From: Saksenaea vasiformis B4078
Lineage: Eukaryota; Mucoromycota; Mucoromycetes; Mucorales; Saksenaeaceae
Assembly: GCA_000697055.1 (NCBI GenBank)
Contig: JNDT01002267.1
Location: 1-64,000 of the forward strand
Length of the DNA: 64,000 bases
Direction: 5' to 3'
Positions 1 to 10,239 of the stretch are shown in pieces. A program made the position numbers and the translations under genes. The notes beneath the pieces are model-generated. The model had not been told where the DNA came from. It saw nothing but the letters and a program-made list of their open reading frames with translations, and did no database searches. The stretch's first letter is position 1. Every line of letters begins with the position of its first letter.

Positions 1-584
1 CCTGTATCCGCTTGTTTGACCTGTCTTCTTGGGATTGTTGACAAAATACGTATCATTACTGCAATATGAATTACTTCAAATGTTAATCATGCATTTTCCA
101 AAAAACAAATAGTTCTTGCTGGACACGCATTACAGGCGCGTTCCGGAATAGTCCAGTCGGCCTCTATTTGTGTAATGTCGGTTATCTACTAAGTCGAAAC
201 GGTGAAGTTCGTGAGACTCGGTGTACTGCTTTATTCTTGTGAAAAAGAACGAGGAGCTAGATTTACTAAAACTCCTCTAGATAACCGAATTCAGCGGAGT
301 GATGTGTGATACACTTATTAGGAACTGTTGTGTAGCATTGAGCTGTTTGGACACAACACAATCGCTTCGCAAGTGGTCAATACGCTCCCAGCTTTGCAGA
401 TCCTAGACTTGAGAGCAGAATGAATGCTTTCTGCTCTTTGCGTAGTTGTGGCGCCGAGGTGCATGTATTGGTTCACATGGTGACCACACCACTTCTTTTC
501 AAGCTGAAGTTTACTAGTGCATCACATGACAAAAAAATTGGCAAAAATTTTTAGGAGCTTCCAAAGGTTGTTGTATTCATAAAC
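1..584. other. intergenic, no gene seen
   Basis: I see no open frame with recognisable protein similarity and no RNA gene. The stretch lies directly upstream of a Tc1/mariner transposase fragment and may be part of an old insertion. I could not find a terminal inverted repeat by eye. Confidence 0.5.
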
Positions 585-998
585 TTGTGTATTATGCATT
601 TGACTGACGAAGAAAAGATTCGGATTGTTGCTTTTGCTCAAGCTGGTATAAAACCAAAAGAGATTGCAAATAAGACTTTAGTACATTTAAGAACCGTATA
701 TCGCGTCTTGCATAATTACGAAAGGCGACACACAGTCAAACGACCTGTAGGGTCTGGACGACCCAAAAAATTTAAGCAACGTGATATTCGCAATCTACTG
801 AGAATAGTGAAGAAGAATCGTCGCGCAACGCTAAGTGAGATTACGAAGGCATTACCAGTTAAAGTCAGTGAGCGCACAGTTCGCAGAACGCTTCATGAAC
901 AAGGATTCCACAGTCATATCGCAAAGAAGAAGCCATTTCTCAGCAAAGTTCACAAGAAAATGTTAAAGTTTTTGATGAAGATACTGTTTTTGCTCTGA
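585..998 (+). pseudogene. Tc1/mariner transposase, N-terminal fragment
   Basis: The 137-codon frame encodes the two helix-turn-helix DNA-binding domains of a Tc1/mariner transposase and nothing after them. The first HTH (about residues 6-50) contains EEKIRIVAFAQAGIKPKEIA. A GSGRPKKF linker, the AT-hook-like hinge typical of Tc1 proteins, follows at about residues 56-63. The second HTH (about 67-110) contains SERTVRRTLHEQGF. The usual start of the catalytic part (KKPFLSKVHKKM) is present, but the frame then stops. The DDE/DDD catalytic domain (about 200 residues in the family) is absent downstream, although coding-like text continues briefly in another frame to about position 1130. This is a truncated, inactive relic. 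The family call rests on sequence pattern and inactivity on the missing domain. Confidence 0.8.
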
Positions 999-3717
999 AA
1001 GCAGATGTGCAGCATTACCTCCAGTATATGCGAGATGCATCTACGAATGATAGCCAGTGTAGTCAGGAGACAGCGAAGCTGAAGACAATGAATAGTATGT
1101 ATACAAGCGAAATCATGAGTGACGGTAGCCTCATACAAAAATTTAACTGCATACCGAGCATAGTGATATGGAAGTCTGTGACATCAAAGTCAGATAGATA
1201 TCGGTGTTTGGCCTTTTTTAGATTATCGATTTTTTATAGAAAGAGTTTTTACATCAATATTCGTTATTCCGATTACTGACCATACGATACCTACAAAGAA
1301 AATTATCCAAAAAGATCTTCTTCATTTTTTGATTACAGCTCTCTACGTTGCATACCTCTTCACCTTATCATATGTCCAATGCATGTGAATGCTGTTCAAA
1401 AGTTTGTAATATCTCTATGAATTTTTTGAATAGAAATCCGCCAATTGCATAAGGAAAGAGCTCCCATTTGAGTTTTCAAGGAAACTATCTTTCGACGGCC
1501 TGTTGTCTTTTGGAAGCTGCAGTAGAAAATCATATTTCATAAAGAATAGAAGCAATGTTCAGAAATTTTGTAAATACAGAATTATCTTTAGATCTGGATG
1601 ATGACAAATAAGTATGCAACGTCCGAGTATCCCTGTGCCTTGAACAAACAAAACAAAATGGTTTAGTCTATATTTTCTACATGATGCCATAACCTAGAAA
1701 TATGCACAAATATCCATATCTGCTTTAGTGTACAGGACGATTTGTTTCTCACATGACAGATATTTCATTGTATCTCGTTTCCATCATCCTTCAGTAAATT
1801 TCTGTACAAAGACAACGCGCACTCTTTACAATTTTAGCGGTTAACTTATAGTATGTCTGCATATGACTATACTTCATATTAACTTCATATGCCACTTTTC
1901 GAGAGTATCAGAAATAAATTGATATATTTTTCATATGCGTGGATATTTATCGTGTTTGAGAGTCTTATGTCATATATGCATGTTCCAAACCAGCAATATT
2001 GACACCATTCTACTGAATTCGATTATTGAAAGAGATCTCAGTAGCAATAGATATTGTTCCCATACAGGAATAAAAAATCTACAATCGAGTCTCATAGACT
2101 TCACTTTTTTTTACAAGTCTCAATACCCAAGTTTATAGTGCGTCATTTTAGAGTGCACGTCGATCAGTGCACATGAGTTTTAAAGCGAATATTAGGATCA
2201 AGGTACTCCAGAATCTAAAACATATGCAAACTAGACTTTGTTTCAGCTCAGCCCGTCTCATTCTACAGTTACTAGCATTATAGTAATTTGCGCATGTCAA
2301 AGGCGTATGTAATTGTACATGCCGTATTCCTTGCATTTAGAACAAAAAAACTGTCTATCCATCACAGTTGGTAATTTACTGAGAAGTTTCTATTTAATAA
2401 TAGCAATCAGTGTCCTCACGGTTGGAGTGAATCCTACAATAAACAATGAAATTGTTTTTGCATAAGATTTATAGCAAGAAACCATTCCAAAATCGGTAAA
2501 AGCGATATCGTCTCTCAAAACAAGATAGTGGACGGAGGCATAGATATCTGTAAAATTTTTGAATTCTAAAGCGATTACTATCATTCGATCGTTCGATTGG
2601 AAACGTCATCCTTGAAAAAGAACACAACAGAGAAAATCGTTGGTAGATGTAAATGTTTGTAAACCTTAAGTACTCTGTGTAATCAGGTGTTTCTTCACGC
2701 TATGCATACGGCGATTGCCCTATTTAGACTAATACACAGTATGCTGGTGTCTGTTTTCGGTAACCTTGTCAACACAGATGGTTGAAAACAGACGGGAAGA
2801 ATTAATGGGAAACTGTTCTGAATCGTATGTGACATTATGTCATGAAGATTTCCATTCAAAGCGTACTACAGGCCGCAGCATAAGTCCTGCTTCGGCTGTG
2901 CAATGGATAGGGGATGCGACCTATTTTGCAAAGTCATTGCACTAAGTAAATTTGAAAGTAGTAGATTCCAACTGTTTCCGAGCTTTTATGCTTTAACTTT
3001 CCTTAGCTGTTTAAGTCTGTGATCAAGGCAATACCTTCCAAATAGCGTTTCTTCTTGCTTCAGTCCTTAATACCTAGTAAAGGCTACAGTTAACATGAGA
3101 AATCTGCACTAATTGAATTCATTATTGTATTGAGAAAAATTGAGCAACATTATGATCAGCTGTTGCAGAATCAGAAATATTAGCGATTTCCGCATGACTT
3201 GATTTTCCGTGCAGCATGAGACCATTTCGGGAAAAAAGAAATTTATTCGATCCTGCACGATGATCAACTCTACATATCAGAAACAACAACCTCTAAGTTA
3301 TGGAGGGTAAACGCTTTATCCTAGCAAATATGTAAGCGTTTACTTCCTTGTAAACTTCTAGCAACTATCCATTATCTTTATGCGATCCTCTGGAAATGTA
3401 ATTTTTTTTTTCATCGTGGGTCTCTTGTACTTTTAACAAAGCAAAGCTATCAGTATAAATAAGTACGATAGAAGTTACCTGTGTCTTTGTGTAACTTCAT
3501 CATGTCCTGGTCAAAACAAAGTCTTCTTCTGGCTTACTCGATGTACCTAGCTGGTTGGGAGGGATAATCCAAAATTTATATAAGAACGTGACTCAATCAC
3601 GAAAAGCACAGTAAAGCACTCATTCTTCTTCTATTCCTCTTACTATACAAGTAAACCAGTGGACAAAGTCCTTCTCCAAATTGTCAGAGGGATTTCTTCC
3701 TCTGATTTTTCGCTGAA
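999..3717. other. gene-poor, AT-rich stretch
   Basis: Apart from a short coding-like tail of the transposase fragment up to about 1130, I see only short unrelated open frames without recognisable motifs. The composition is AT-rich with frequent stops on both strands. It is probably decayed transposon or intergenic sequence. Confidence 0.5.
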
Positions 3718-4512
3718 ATGCCTCCAAAAAGTTTGCAAAAAGGGTAAGCTTGTAATATCAAACGTATAACACTTGATAATCGTTAATGTACTTAATAGCA
3801 AAGGGAAGGCTGTTGCTACCAAGAAATCTGCAACTCCAGTACTGCTTGATGGTGGCAAAAAAATAATCTACGCGGTCTGAAACAGAGACGGAAGACCTGG
3901 AGAAAGAAGAAGCAGCAAAGTATGTGCCTTTCAAATTGTAATATGAGCTTGACTAACTTTTTTTTTATTTTCACGTATAGGAAACGGGCAAGGGAGAAGA
4001 AGTATGGCAGTTACACTTATTGGCAGCGCTGTTAATCCTCTTTGGTTGGTAGGCGTCCACGATCACAGAAACAGAAATGGCGAAAGGCACCACTACGGCC
4101 AATGCCAGACAGGATCCCTTTGGTTGCATTCGGGAATGCCACACTCCAAACGAACATGCGCGGCAAGATCTCTGGACTGGCTGACCGCTGTCGAGTTCTC
4201 CTGAAAAAGGCAGAAAATGCCGGTTTACTTGTTATGGTCAATGTGGACGAGTGCAACACATCAAAGGTAATATTGACAAACACATGGAGACACTCCATTA
4301 ACGAGGATACTTAGGTGTGCTCCAGATGTCAGCAGAAGAACATGGAAAACTTACGACTGAACGAAGAAGCGTACGGAACGCTGCATAGCGTGCTCGGTTG
4401 CCAAACCTGTGGCACGTTATGGCAACGCGATGTCAACGCCAGCAGAAACATACACAAGCTTGCAACATGTTCGTCACTTGGTCAAGGCCGACCATTGGTG
4501 TTTCAACGCTGA
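3718..4512 (+). pseudogene. Fanzor (eukaryotic TnpB/OrfB-like RNA-guided nuclease), degenerate and internally deleted
   Basis: The C-terminal third of a TnpB/Fanzor-type nuclease is readable. A region starting PLVAFGNATL leads to NVDECNTSK at the end of one exon (to 4266). After a 48-nt GT-AG intron (4267-4314) follow VCSRCQQKN, a second CxxC (CQTC), and RDVNASRNI, the RuvC-III aspartate motif of the family. The CxxC...CxxC zinc finger between the VDE..TSK motif and RDVNA is diagnostic of TnpB/IS605 OrfB and Fanzor, and introns point to the eukaryotic branch. A possible 5' end (MPPKSLQKG at 3718-3743, intron 3744-3798) leads into a lysine-rich exon that stops at 3877. Another intron with a CTAAC branch site ends at 3981. 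About 400 residues expected for the family are missing, and a stop interrupts the frame near 4030. The family call is strong; function is lost. Confidence 0.72.
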
Positions 4513-4542
4513 TCATATCTCGCTGTAACAAAAACAGTAGAT

Positions 4543-4570
4543 GCTTACAGGTAAGCCTTTTTTTTTTTTT
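4543..4570. other. palindrome followed by a 13-T run, 3' of the Fanzor remnant
   Basis: GCTTAC (4543-4548) and GTAAGC (4551-4556) form a perfect inverted repeat with two bases between them, followed by a run of 13 T from 4558. It lies 30 nt after the Fanzor stop codon. It could be a structured RNA end, a Pol III-type T-run, or chance, since the right arm resembles a 5' splice site. Function unknown. Confidence 0.3.
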
Positions 4571-4627
4571 CATCGAGTCAGGTAACTGTATAGCACGTCA
4601 ATAGTGTACCGCAATAAAGAACTTTCA

Positions 4628-6118
4628 CTACGTCTCGAGGTATTTGTCGAGAATTTCTTCTGGCGTCAACTTCGGCTTTTTGGTTCGTTTCTTCACAACG
4701 ACAGTAGAACTTTGTAGTTCACCTTGGCTTCCTTTCTGTTTGATAATAGAAGTGTCTAAGGAGGGACTCGAATAATAAAACAATACTAAATTACCTCTGA
4801 CACATTTCCAGTAAGATCAATAACTTCACAACCGCTATCATCAAGTGCTGGTTGTGTACTCTTTTGTGACGATTGAACCTGTGGCATATGACCATAGATA
4901 TCAGGGTTAACGTGCTTGTAGAATTATATATATACCTCAGAGGCTACTAGATTAAGCATGTCTGGTATCACACCAAATGTCAAGTTAAATATTAGGGAAT
5001 ACGATGATCTCATTGAAGAGACGACGTACCAGGATAATTATAGAGCAGTTTTGTAGCTTTTTTGTACTCGGCTACTCCCTCATTGAACTTTGAAACGGTA
5101 GTGGCATTAATCATCTGCTTAACTGCAGTCATATACTTCTGAAAATCATCATCATATGAAAAATATTTCATGCCATGCTTCCTGAAATTTTCTGCAATGT
5201 GCCAAGCATAATATTTTCGGGCACTCCGGAAATACAACATCGAGTGCATTCATCAGGGCATGGTCTTCATCAGTGACGAAGAGACCGGGCAGTTTATCAC
5301 CGTAGATCACTTCCTGCAACTTCTCTGCCACCCAGGTGTATGTCTCTTCTGTCTCATCCGAAATGTATGCACACGCAATTAGGAAACTGTGAAGTCGTTC
5401 ACTATTTCCAACATTGCTGATCCCACAAACGTTCACCAACGGCAGTCCAGCATTGTTAGTCTTATAAGTTGCATCGATGACAACAACCTCAGAGAAGCGG
5501 ATCGCCTGCTCCACTGAGTGGGGATGACAGAAGAAAACCCGTCCGATTGCTTTACCCTTGCTGTCAGTGTATGCAAGATAGCTTTTAGACTCGAGGGATT
5601 CTAAAAGCTGAAGAACCCTGCTGTTATTGTGTGAAGGAGAGAGCTTCGCTTTCAGATTGTAGAGGTCTCTCTGGTCAGCTTTGCTGATCCTTCTTTCGTT
5701 TTGACCACCTGGTACGCATCAGGGACCTTGCTTCCTGAAGAAGCATTGTATCAATGGTCGCAGTTGTCTCTGCAGAGACTGTGCGATATTGGTGATAAAC
5801 GCGTGCATCATCTGCGAACGGATGATTGAGCTCATCGTTGACTTTCGTGATCGTCCACATGTCATTATCGTTGGCGTAATGGTATGCTTTAAGAGACCAG
5901 GGACATTCTCTTCGAAAACTGGTGCGCGCACGTTTACGGGTATCCAACGTAAGGTCGTGGTTGTTACGATAATCTCCACCTGCAACGCATTGAAGGGTCA
6001 ATGAACGCTTATTGCTGTTCTTTGTCGAAATTCCGAAAGGCACTTCCCGAGCGATTTCTCTGACCGCAGCTCTGAGATCGTTAGTCGACTTGTACTTGAG
6101 ACCAATGAGTTGATTCAT
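4628..6118 (-). pseudogene. Mutator-like (MULE) transposase, frameshifted
   Basis: Reading right to left, the first 147 codons (6118-5678) carry a FAR1/zinc-finger-like DNA-binding region with a CPW...KAYH core and a conserved H in NHPFADD. After a frame change near 5700 comes the MULE-type catalytic domain. VVVIDATYKTN (about 5490) carries the first acidic residue, the central GLFVTDEDHALMNAL the second, and CP followed by AWHIAENFR the zinc-binding/H region. Another single-base shift sits near 5215. Three short 3' exons follow, separated by introns with good splice sites, ending KKPKLTPEEILDKYLET at a TAG (4630-4628). Introns intact beside two frameshifts mean a recently decayed copy. It points towards the Fanzor remnant, with only 115 bp between the two stop codons. 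Confidence 0.8.
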
Positions 6119-6619
6119 TTTTAAGTAAAGATAAGGTAAAGATGCACACTCTTGAGTTGGAAACTTTCATGCACACTTGTGCACGATACTACTGACACGG
6201 CACGGCTTAGCAGCCACATTACGTGAGGTATCGTGTAAGAATTGCCTTACTTGTGACGGGGGGTTGTCGTGTCACGTATAATTCCCGGTTGAGAAATTGT
6301 TTTTCTTCTGCCACCTTCTTTCTTCCACAAACGTCTCGAAAAGGTGTGTGTTTTGTTTTTCCTCTCTTTCTTTTTTTCTCCAAAATGCATCTCGTTGCTT
6401 CGTTTTCTCCTTTCATTGCCCTGCCTGTTCTTCCGTGAAGCCCTCTTTTTTCTTTATCTTTTTTTGTCTCTTGTTATTCCTTTTGGTGGCAAAAAAAAAA
6501 AAAAAAGAAAAACCAAGGCGACGGGGGGCTTATGCATAAGGCCCTGAACACACATACACGTTTTAAAAAAGAAAAAAAAAAGTAGTTGAAAAAGCTGACC
6601 CCATTTTGCATCTATCAGA
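6119..6619. promoter_or_regulatory. intergenic, promoter region of the NAC-beta gene
   Basis: The stretch contains long pyrimidine-rich runs (about 6296-6480) and A-runs at about 6491-6506 and 6564-6581 upstream of the NAC-beta ATG, as is common for highly expressed fungal housekeeping genes. An imperfect palindrome, GTGAC...GTCAC, sits at about 6251-6275. No gene is seen. Confidence 0.4.
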
Positions 6620-7281
6620 ATGAACACCGAGAAACTTGCAAAGCTTCAGGCCCAGGTCCGCATTGGTGGCAAGGGTATGTAGAATGAAGGAAAAAAAAGG
6701 AAGAAATCCCCCATGTTTAACATTCATTTGTAGGTACTCCCCGTCGTAAGGTTAAGAAAGTTACCAAGGCTGCCAGTGGCGATGACAGAAAGCTTCAAGC
6801 TGCTTTGCAAAAGTTGGGTACCCAACCTATTCCCGGCATTGATGAAGTGAACATGTTCAAGGATGATGGCAAGGTCATTCACTTTGCTGCTCCCAGAGGT
6901 AAGAAAGAAAAAGAAAATACGGAGGAATAAGGAAAACTAAGTCGAAACTAAAATCCATAAACAGTTCAGGCCGCTGTCAATGCCAACACCTTTGCCATTC
7001 ATGGCCGTTCGGCAGAGAAGGACTTGACTGAACTTGGTAAGTAACAATGTGCCCCCTTCTTTTTTTTTCTTCATCATGCTAAAATGGATATTGAAGTTCC
7101 CGATATCTTGGGTCAATTGGGTCCCGACACCTTGGCTAGTTTGCGTAAATTGGCTGAAGCCTACCAAGCTGCGCAGGGCGGCAACGCTTCGGCTGAAGAC
7201 GACGACGAAATTCCTGATTTGGTCGAAAGCTTTGAGAAGACTGATGTCGAGGAAAAGAAGGAAGAAGAAAAATCCGCTTAA
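6620..7281 (+). CDS. EGD1: nascent polypeptide-associated complex subunit beta (BTF3/EGD1 type)
   Basis: Four exons (6620-6674, 6734-6898, 6965-7036, 7097-7281) give 158 residues. NAC is the ribosome-bound alpha/beta dimer that shields emerging nascent chains and prevents mistargeting to the ER. The protein opens [19 protein letters not shown], followed by PRRKVKK, the basic ribosome-binding motif (RRKxxKK) of NAC-beta. The NAC dimerisation domain (about residues 35-95) includes [12 protein letters not shown] and [11 protein letters not shown]. The acidic tail [16 protein letters not shown] is typical of the beta subunit, and length matches the family (150-165 aa). The introns are 59-66 nt with canonical ends. 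The gene stands alone, downstream of a pyrimidine-rich promoter. Identity is secure. Confidence 0.96.
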
Positions 7282-7342
7282 AAAACATATGCTTTTGTAA
7301 CTTTGATTCCTTGTCTTCTTCTATCTCTTGTATTCTGTGAAC

Positions 7343-7469
7343 AAAAAAAAAAAAAAAAAAAAAAAAAAAACGCAGCACCTTTGCGGATAACATGTACGCA
7401 CACAAATCACACACAAACACACGCGCACACACCATATATACACACATACATACACACACACACACATAT
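7343..7469. repeat. A28 homopolymer followed by CA/CACA microsatellite
   Basis: A run of 28 A (7343-7370) lies just after the NAC-beta stop, followed by an interrupted (AC)n tract up to about 7469. It falls in the presumed 3' UTR and will be length-polymorphic. Open frames drawn through it are low-complexity artefacts. Confidence 0.9.
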
Positions 7470-8457
7470 CAATTAAAAAAAAAAGCAAAGCAGCTATACA
7501 TCTAAAAAAAACGCACAAAATAGATTGCGCACATAAGCGCGCAAGACAATGATCCAGCTTTCCTTTTTTCATTAATTACGGCGCCTTTTGTTCCTTGCCC
7601 CAAAATGGCGGTCCAAGGAGGAAGGAACTAATATAGCAGAGATCCGCGGAGGAAACAGTTCATTGTTGCGTATCGATGTTTGTTGTTCAGTATAAAAAAG
7701 AAAAGAAAAGTTTCGTTTTTTATTTCTTGCTTCTTTCAACCCTCCATCCTATCCTTTTTCGATGTTCAATAACTTTGGTTTCATTACACTGACATTACAG
7801 CGTCTAAACCATATCTCGGTCGAAACTCGATCCAACCGACGTTGGTACCACTGTCAACATTGTTGTGTGTCCTTTGGATCGCATGATCGTCATCAATGGC
7901 ACCTAAATCTCTGCACCGGCGGATCCACACGAAAATGACTGGAAACCATAGAAACAACAATTTTTTTTGTCTCCTTATCGTATCACCATGCCTTTTTCTG
8001 TCACACACACACAAAAAAAAAGTATAGAGAGAGAACCTTATCATAAACTATCCGTTATCAGCATCGTGCATAAATTAGAAGCATGCTGATCCACGAACCC
8101 CCTTTCAAAATTGGATCGAACCATTTTTTTTCATCTTCTTCAAATAAAAAAACGTTTATTATTTACACGATGGCGACATGGAAAGCTTTTTCAATAAAAT
8201 AAAAAAAATTTTTTTCTTGTTCTATGCTTCCATAAACAGGTTGGAAAAAAGAAAAAAAAATAGGTTTACACCGGCGAAAAAAGAAGAGAAGTATGTTTTC
8301 TTCTTGCGTTTCTTTCTTGGTGTGAAAGCATTCGAAAGCTGTAGGTAAAATCGTTCGTTCCGATATCTTTTGCTTCTCTTGTTCTTCTTCTTCTTCTTTT
8401 TGGCATTCAGCAGCAATTCGAGGAGGAGGAATAATATTTTGATAGAGCGACAATAGA
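7470..8457. other. convergent intergenic / 3' UTR region
   Basis: The region lies between the convergent NAC-beta and ECL1-type genes. It holds A-runs and T-runs and a short CA tract near 8003. No protein-coding or RNA gene is recognisable. The right part (about 8160-8457) is probably the 3' UTR of the minus-strand ECL1-type gene. Confidence 0.5.
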
Positions 8458-8780
8458 TCAAGTGAAAAACAGCGATTCGGGTGATCCGGGAGGTGTAGCG
8501 TAGGCCGATTTGTACTTGCGTTCGTGATGTTCATGAACGGAGACCAGAAAAGGTTCAAGAAGAGGGGATGAAGGTGGAGTAGCCAATACAGGTGAAGAAC
8601 GTCCGTCCGAGGTTTCGTGATTATCTTTCAAGCGACAAGCTTCAGAGCAATACAACTAAAAATAAAAAAAAATAGAAGAGGTGAGATGATGAAAAGCAAA
8701 AGAACAACAATGGTACTGAGTTAACTTACGTTTTCTTCAATACAATGACGATCGCAAATAATACACCAAGAAAGATCCAT
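8458..8780 (-). CDS. ECL1-family (extender of chronological lifespan) small zinc-binding protein
   Basis: Two exons (8780-8730 and 8655-8458) encode 82 residues. The N-terminus carries a compact zinc-binding signature, WCIICDRHC then YCSEACRLKD (residues about 5-28), which is the fungal life-span regulatory factor (Ecl1) pattern CxxC...YCSExC. In fission yeast, Ecl1-type proteins respond to nutrient limitation and promote survival in stationary phase. The intron splits the zinc motif between its two halves. The rest is low complexity, with repeated proline-directed phosphosites (SSPVLATPPSSP, ATPPGSP), suggesting kinase control. The family call is based on the motif; the physiological role here is inferred. 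Confidence 0.75.
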
Positions 8781-10239
8781 AATAAGAGTATAGAGTTTGA
8801 GTGAATAAAAGTAAAGAAAAGCGGGGGGCCAGTGCGCTTCTTTCGCTTTTATAGGTCAGATCCGGAAAAAGGAAAGTGTAGTTGTTAGTCATAACGGAAT
8901 TTCAAAGAAATGACTAATTTTGACCTTGGAAGCTGCCCAATCTCCGAACTGGAACCTTTTCCAGACTTTTTGCTCATCTCAAGAGTCCGGACTTTTTTGG
9001 GTTGGTCGATCTTTTTCCTGGTGACAAATACCACCCGTGTGCTGTCATTGCCCTTTTGTCATTGGCTAAGCTGGATAACAGCCCCATGCCGCTTGGACCA
9101 CTTACAGGGTTTTTAACCATTGGTCAACGCGGGCTCAGCTTTGAATTGTCTCATCCCATGCATAGATGGCACCAGGCACCGGACAAGAAGATCCGAATCA
9201 CATCATTTTTTCGAGCGGACATTGGAAAAGTTTACCACGGATAGATCCTTATTTATTTTTATTATCTCAACATGACGTTCCTTTGCGCTTGAAACTATAC
9301 AAATCCCAAGCGCAACAGCGATGCGTAACCAAAAATAATTACCGGAGGAAAAACTCAATGTGTGGTTCTATATTTATGCTCTATTTGAAGGGGTTGATGA
9401 TATACCTAGCCTCAGCCTTCCTAATAAAATTCCTTTTGATTGCGTCCACGGAAGTAAAACTGTAAGCTTATGCTGTGGCTTAAAAGAGTTGCACACACAA
9501 TGCCCTGATGACCCTTTCCAGCTGACGAATGAAACGGGATCTGCTTGAATTTTTAAAGGCATGAAATGACGTTGTGTTAGTTGATTGGCAGTGTGGCATG
9601 GTAAAAAAGGGAAGAATGCCAAGTCTACCAAGACTCGCATTACCCTGCCACAGGCAAGTGCCACAATTTAAAATCCGATGCAGCATAAAGCGAGAGCATG
9701 CGGTAGTACGTGCAGATGGAAAACTCAGAATGGGGCGCTTGGTAGAGATACACGGCAGTAGTAGTTTGGATGTAACGATTGCCCAATCGGCGATAGCCAG
9801 TAACTGGCGGATAAAAGGGGAGGGGCGCGCGGTTTGCCGTAGTAGTACGCAATTAACGTCATAGAACTCCTGGGGCAGGAGAAGAGAAGAAGAGATAGAG
9901 CACTAAGATTTTTCAATGAATACAGAATACCAGCACGTTATTGATCAAAGTTTGGAAACTGTTCATAAGCAGATTCCGGGACCATTGGTAACAGGTATGA
10001 AAGAAGGACTTTCTGTGCGACAGCGGTCAAGATGAGCGCAAAAATGCCTCTTACAAAATGAGATACTGAGAGAATAGTTGGGGGGAAATCATCATATTTG
10101 TTATTGGGATATACAGCAGAGAAAATGTGTGTCATGATCATATTACATACATGAGCGACTGCCAGAGAATTTAATTTTTAATTTTTTTTCTTTTCTTTGA
10201 CAGCCGTCGTGGATTTCTTTCGTTTCTTTCTTTTTTTTT
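8781..10239. other. intergenic, no gene seen
   Basis: The 1.4 kb between the start of the ECL1-type gene and the end of the kinase gene contains several 60-100-codon open frames on both strands. None shows domain motifs, plausible splice structure or frame continuity. I treat it as promoter plus 3' UTR sequence. Confidence 0.45.

Larger units (their letters stand above)
3718..6118. mobile_element. candidate composite transposon: Fanzor + MULE transposase, tail to tail
   Basis: The Fanzor remnant (+) and the MULE transposase (-) converge with their stop codons 115 bp apart and an AATAAA signal between them (about 4613). Fanzor genes are known from literature to ride inside several eukaryotic DNA-transposon superfamilies, so one shared element is a natural reading. 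I looked at the flanks (about 3400-3717 and 6119-6330) and could not recognise terminal inverted repeats or a 9-bp target duplication. The boundary is therefore only the coding extent, and the single-element interpretation is inference. Confidence 0.4.

Noticed and set aside
3400..6330. search for terminal inverted repeats flanking the Fanzor/MULE pair
   Set aside because: No convincing inverted match was found by eye between about 3400-3717 and 6119-6330, so no element boundaries are reported.
7136..7572. minus-strand frames rich in C, V and F through the poly-A/CA region
   Set aside because: Translation of microsatellites and of NAC-beta in the wrong frame.
9002..9864. several 60-100-codon frames on both strands between the ECL1-type and kinase genes
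   Set aside because: They overlap each other in many frames, with no motifs and no consistent splice sites.
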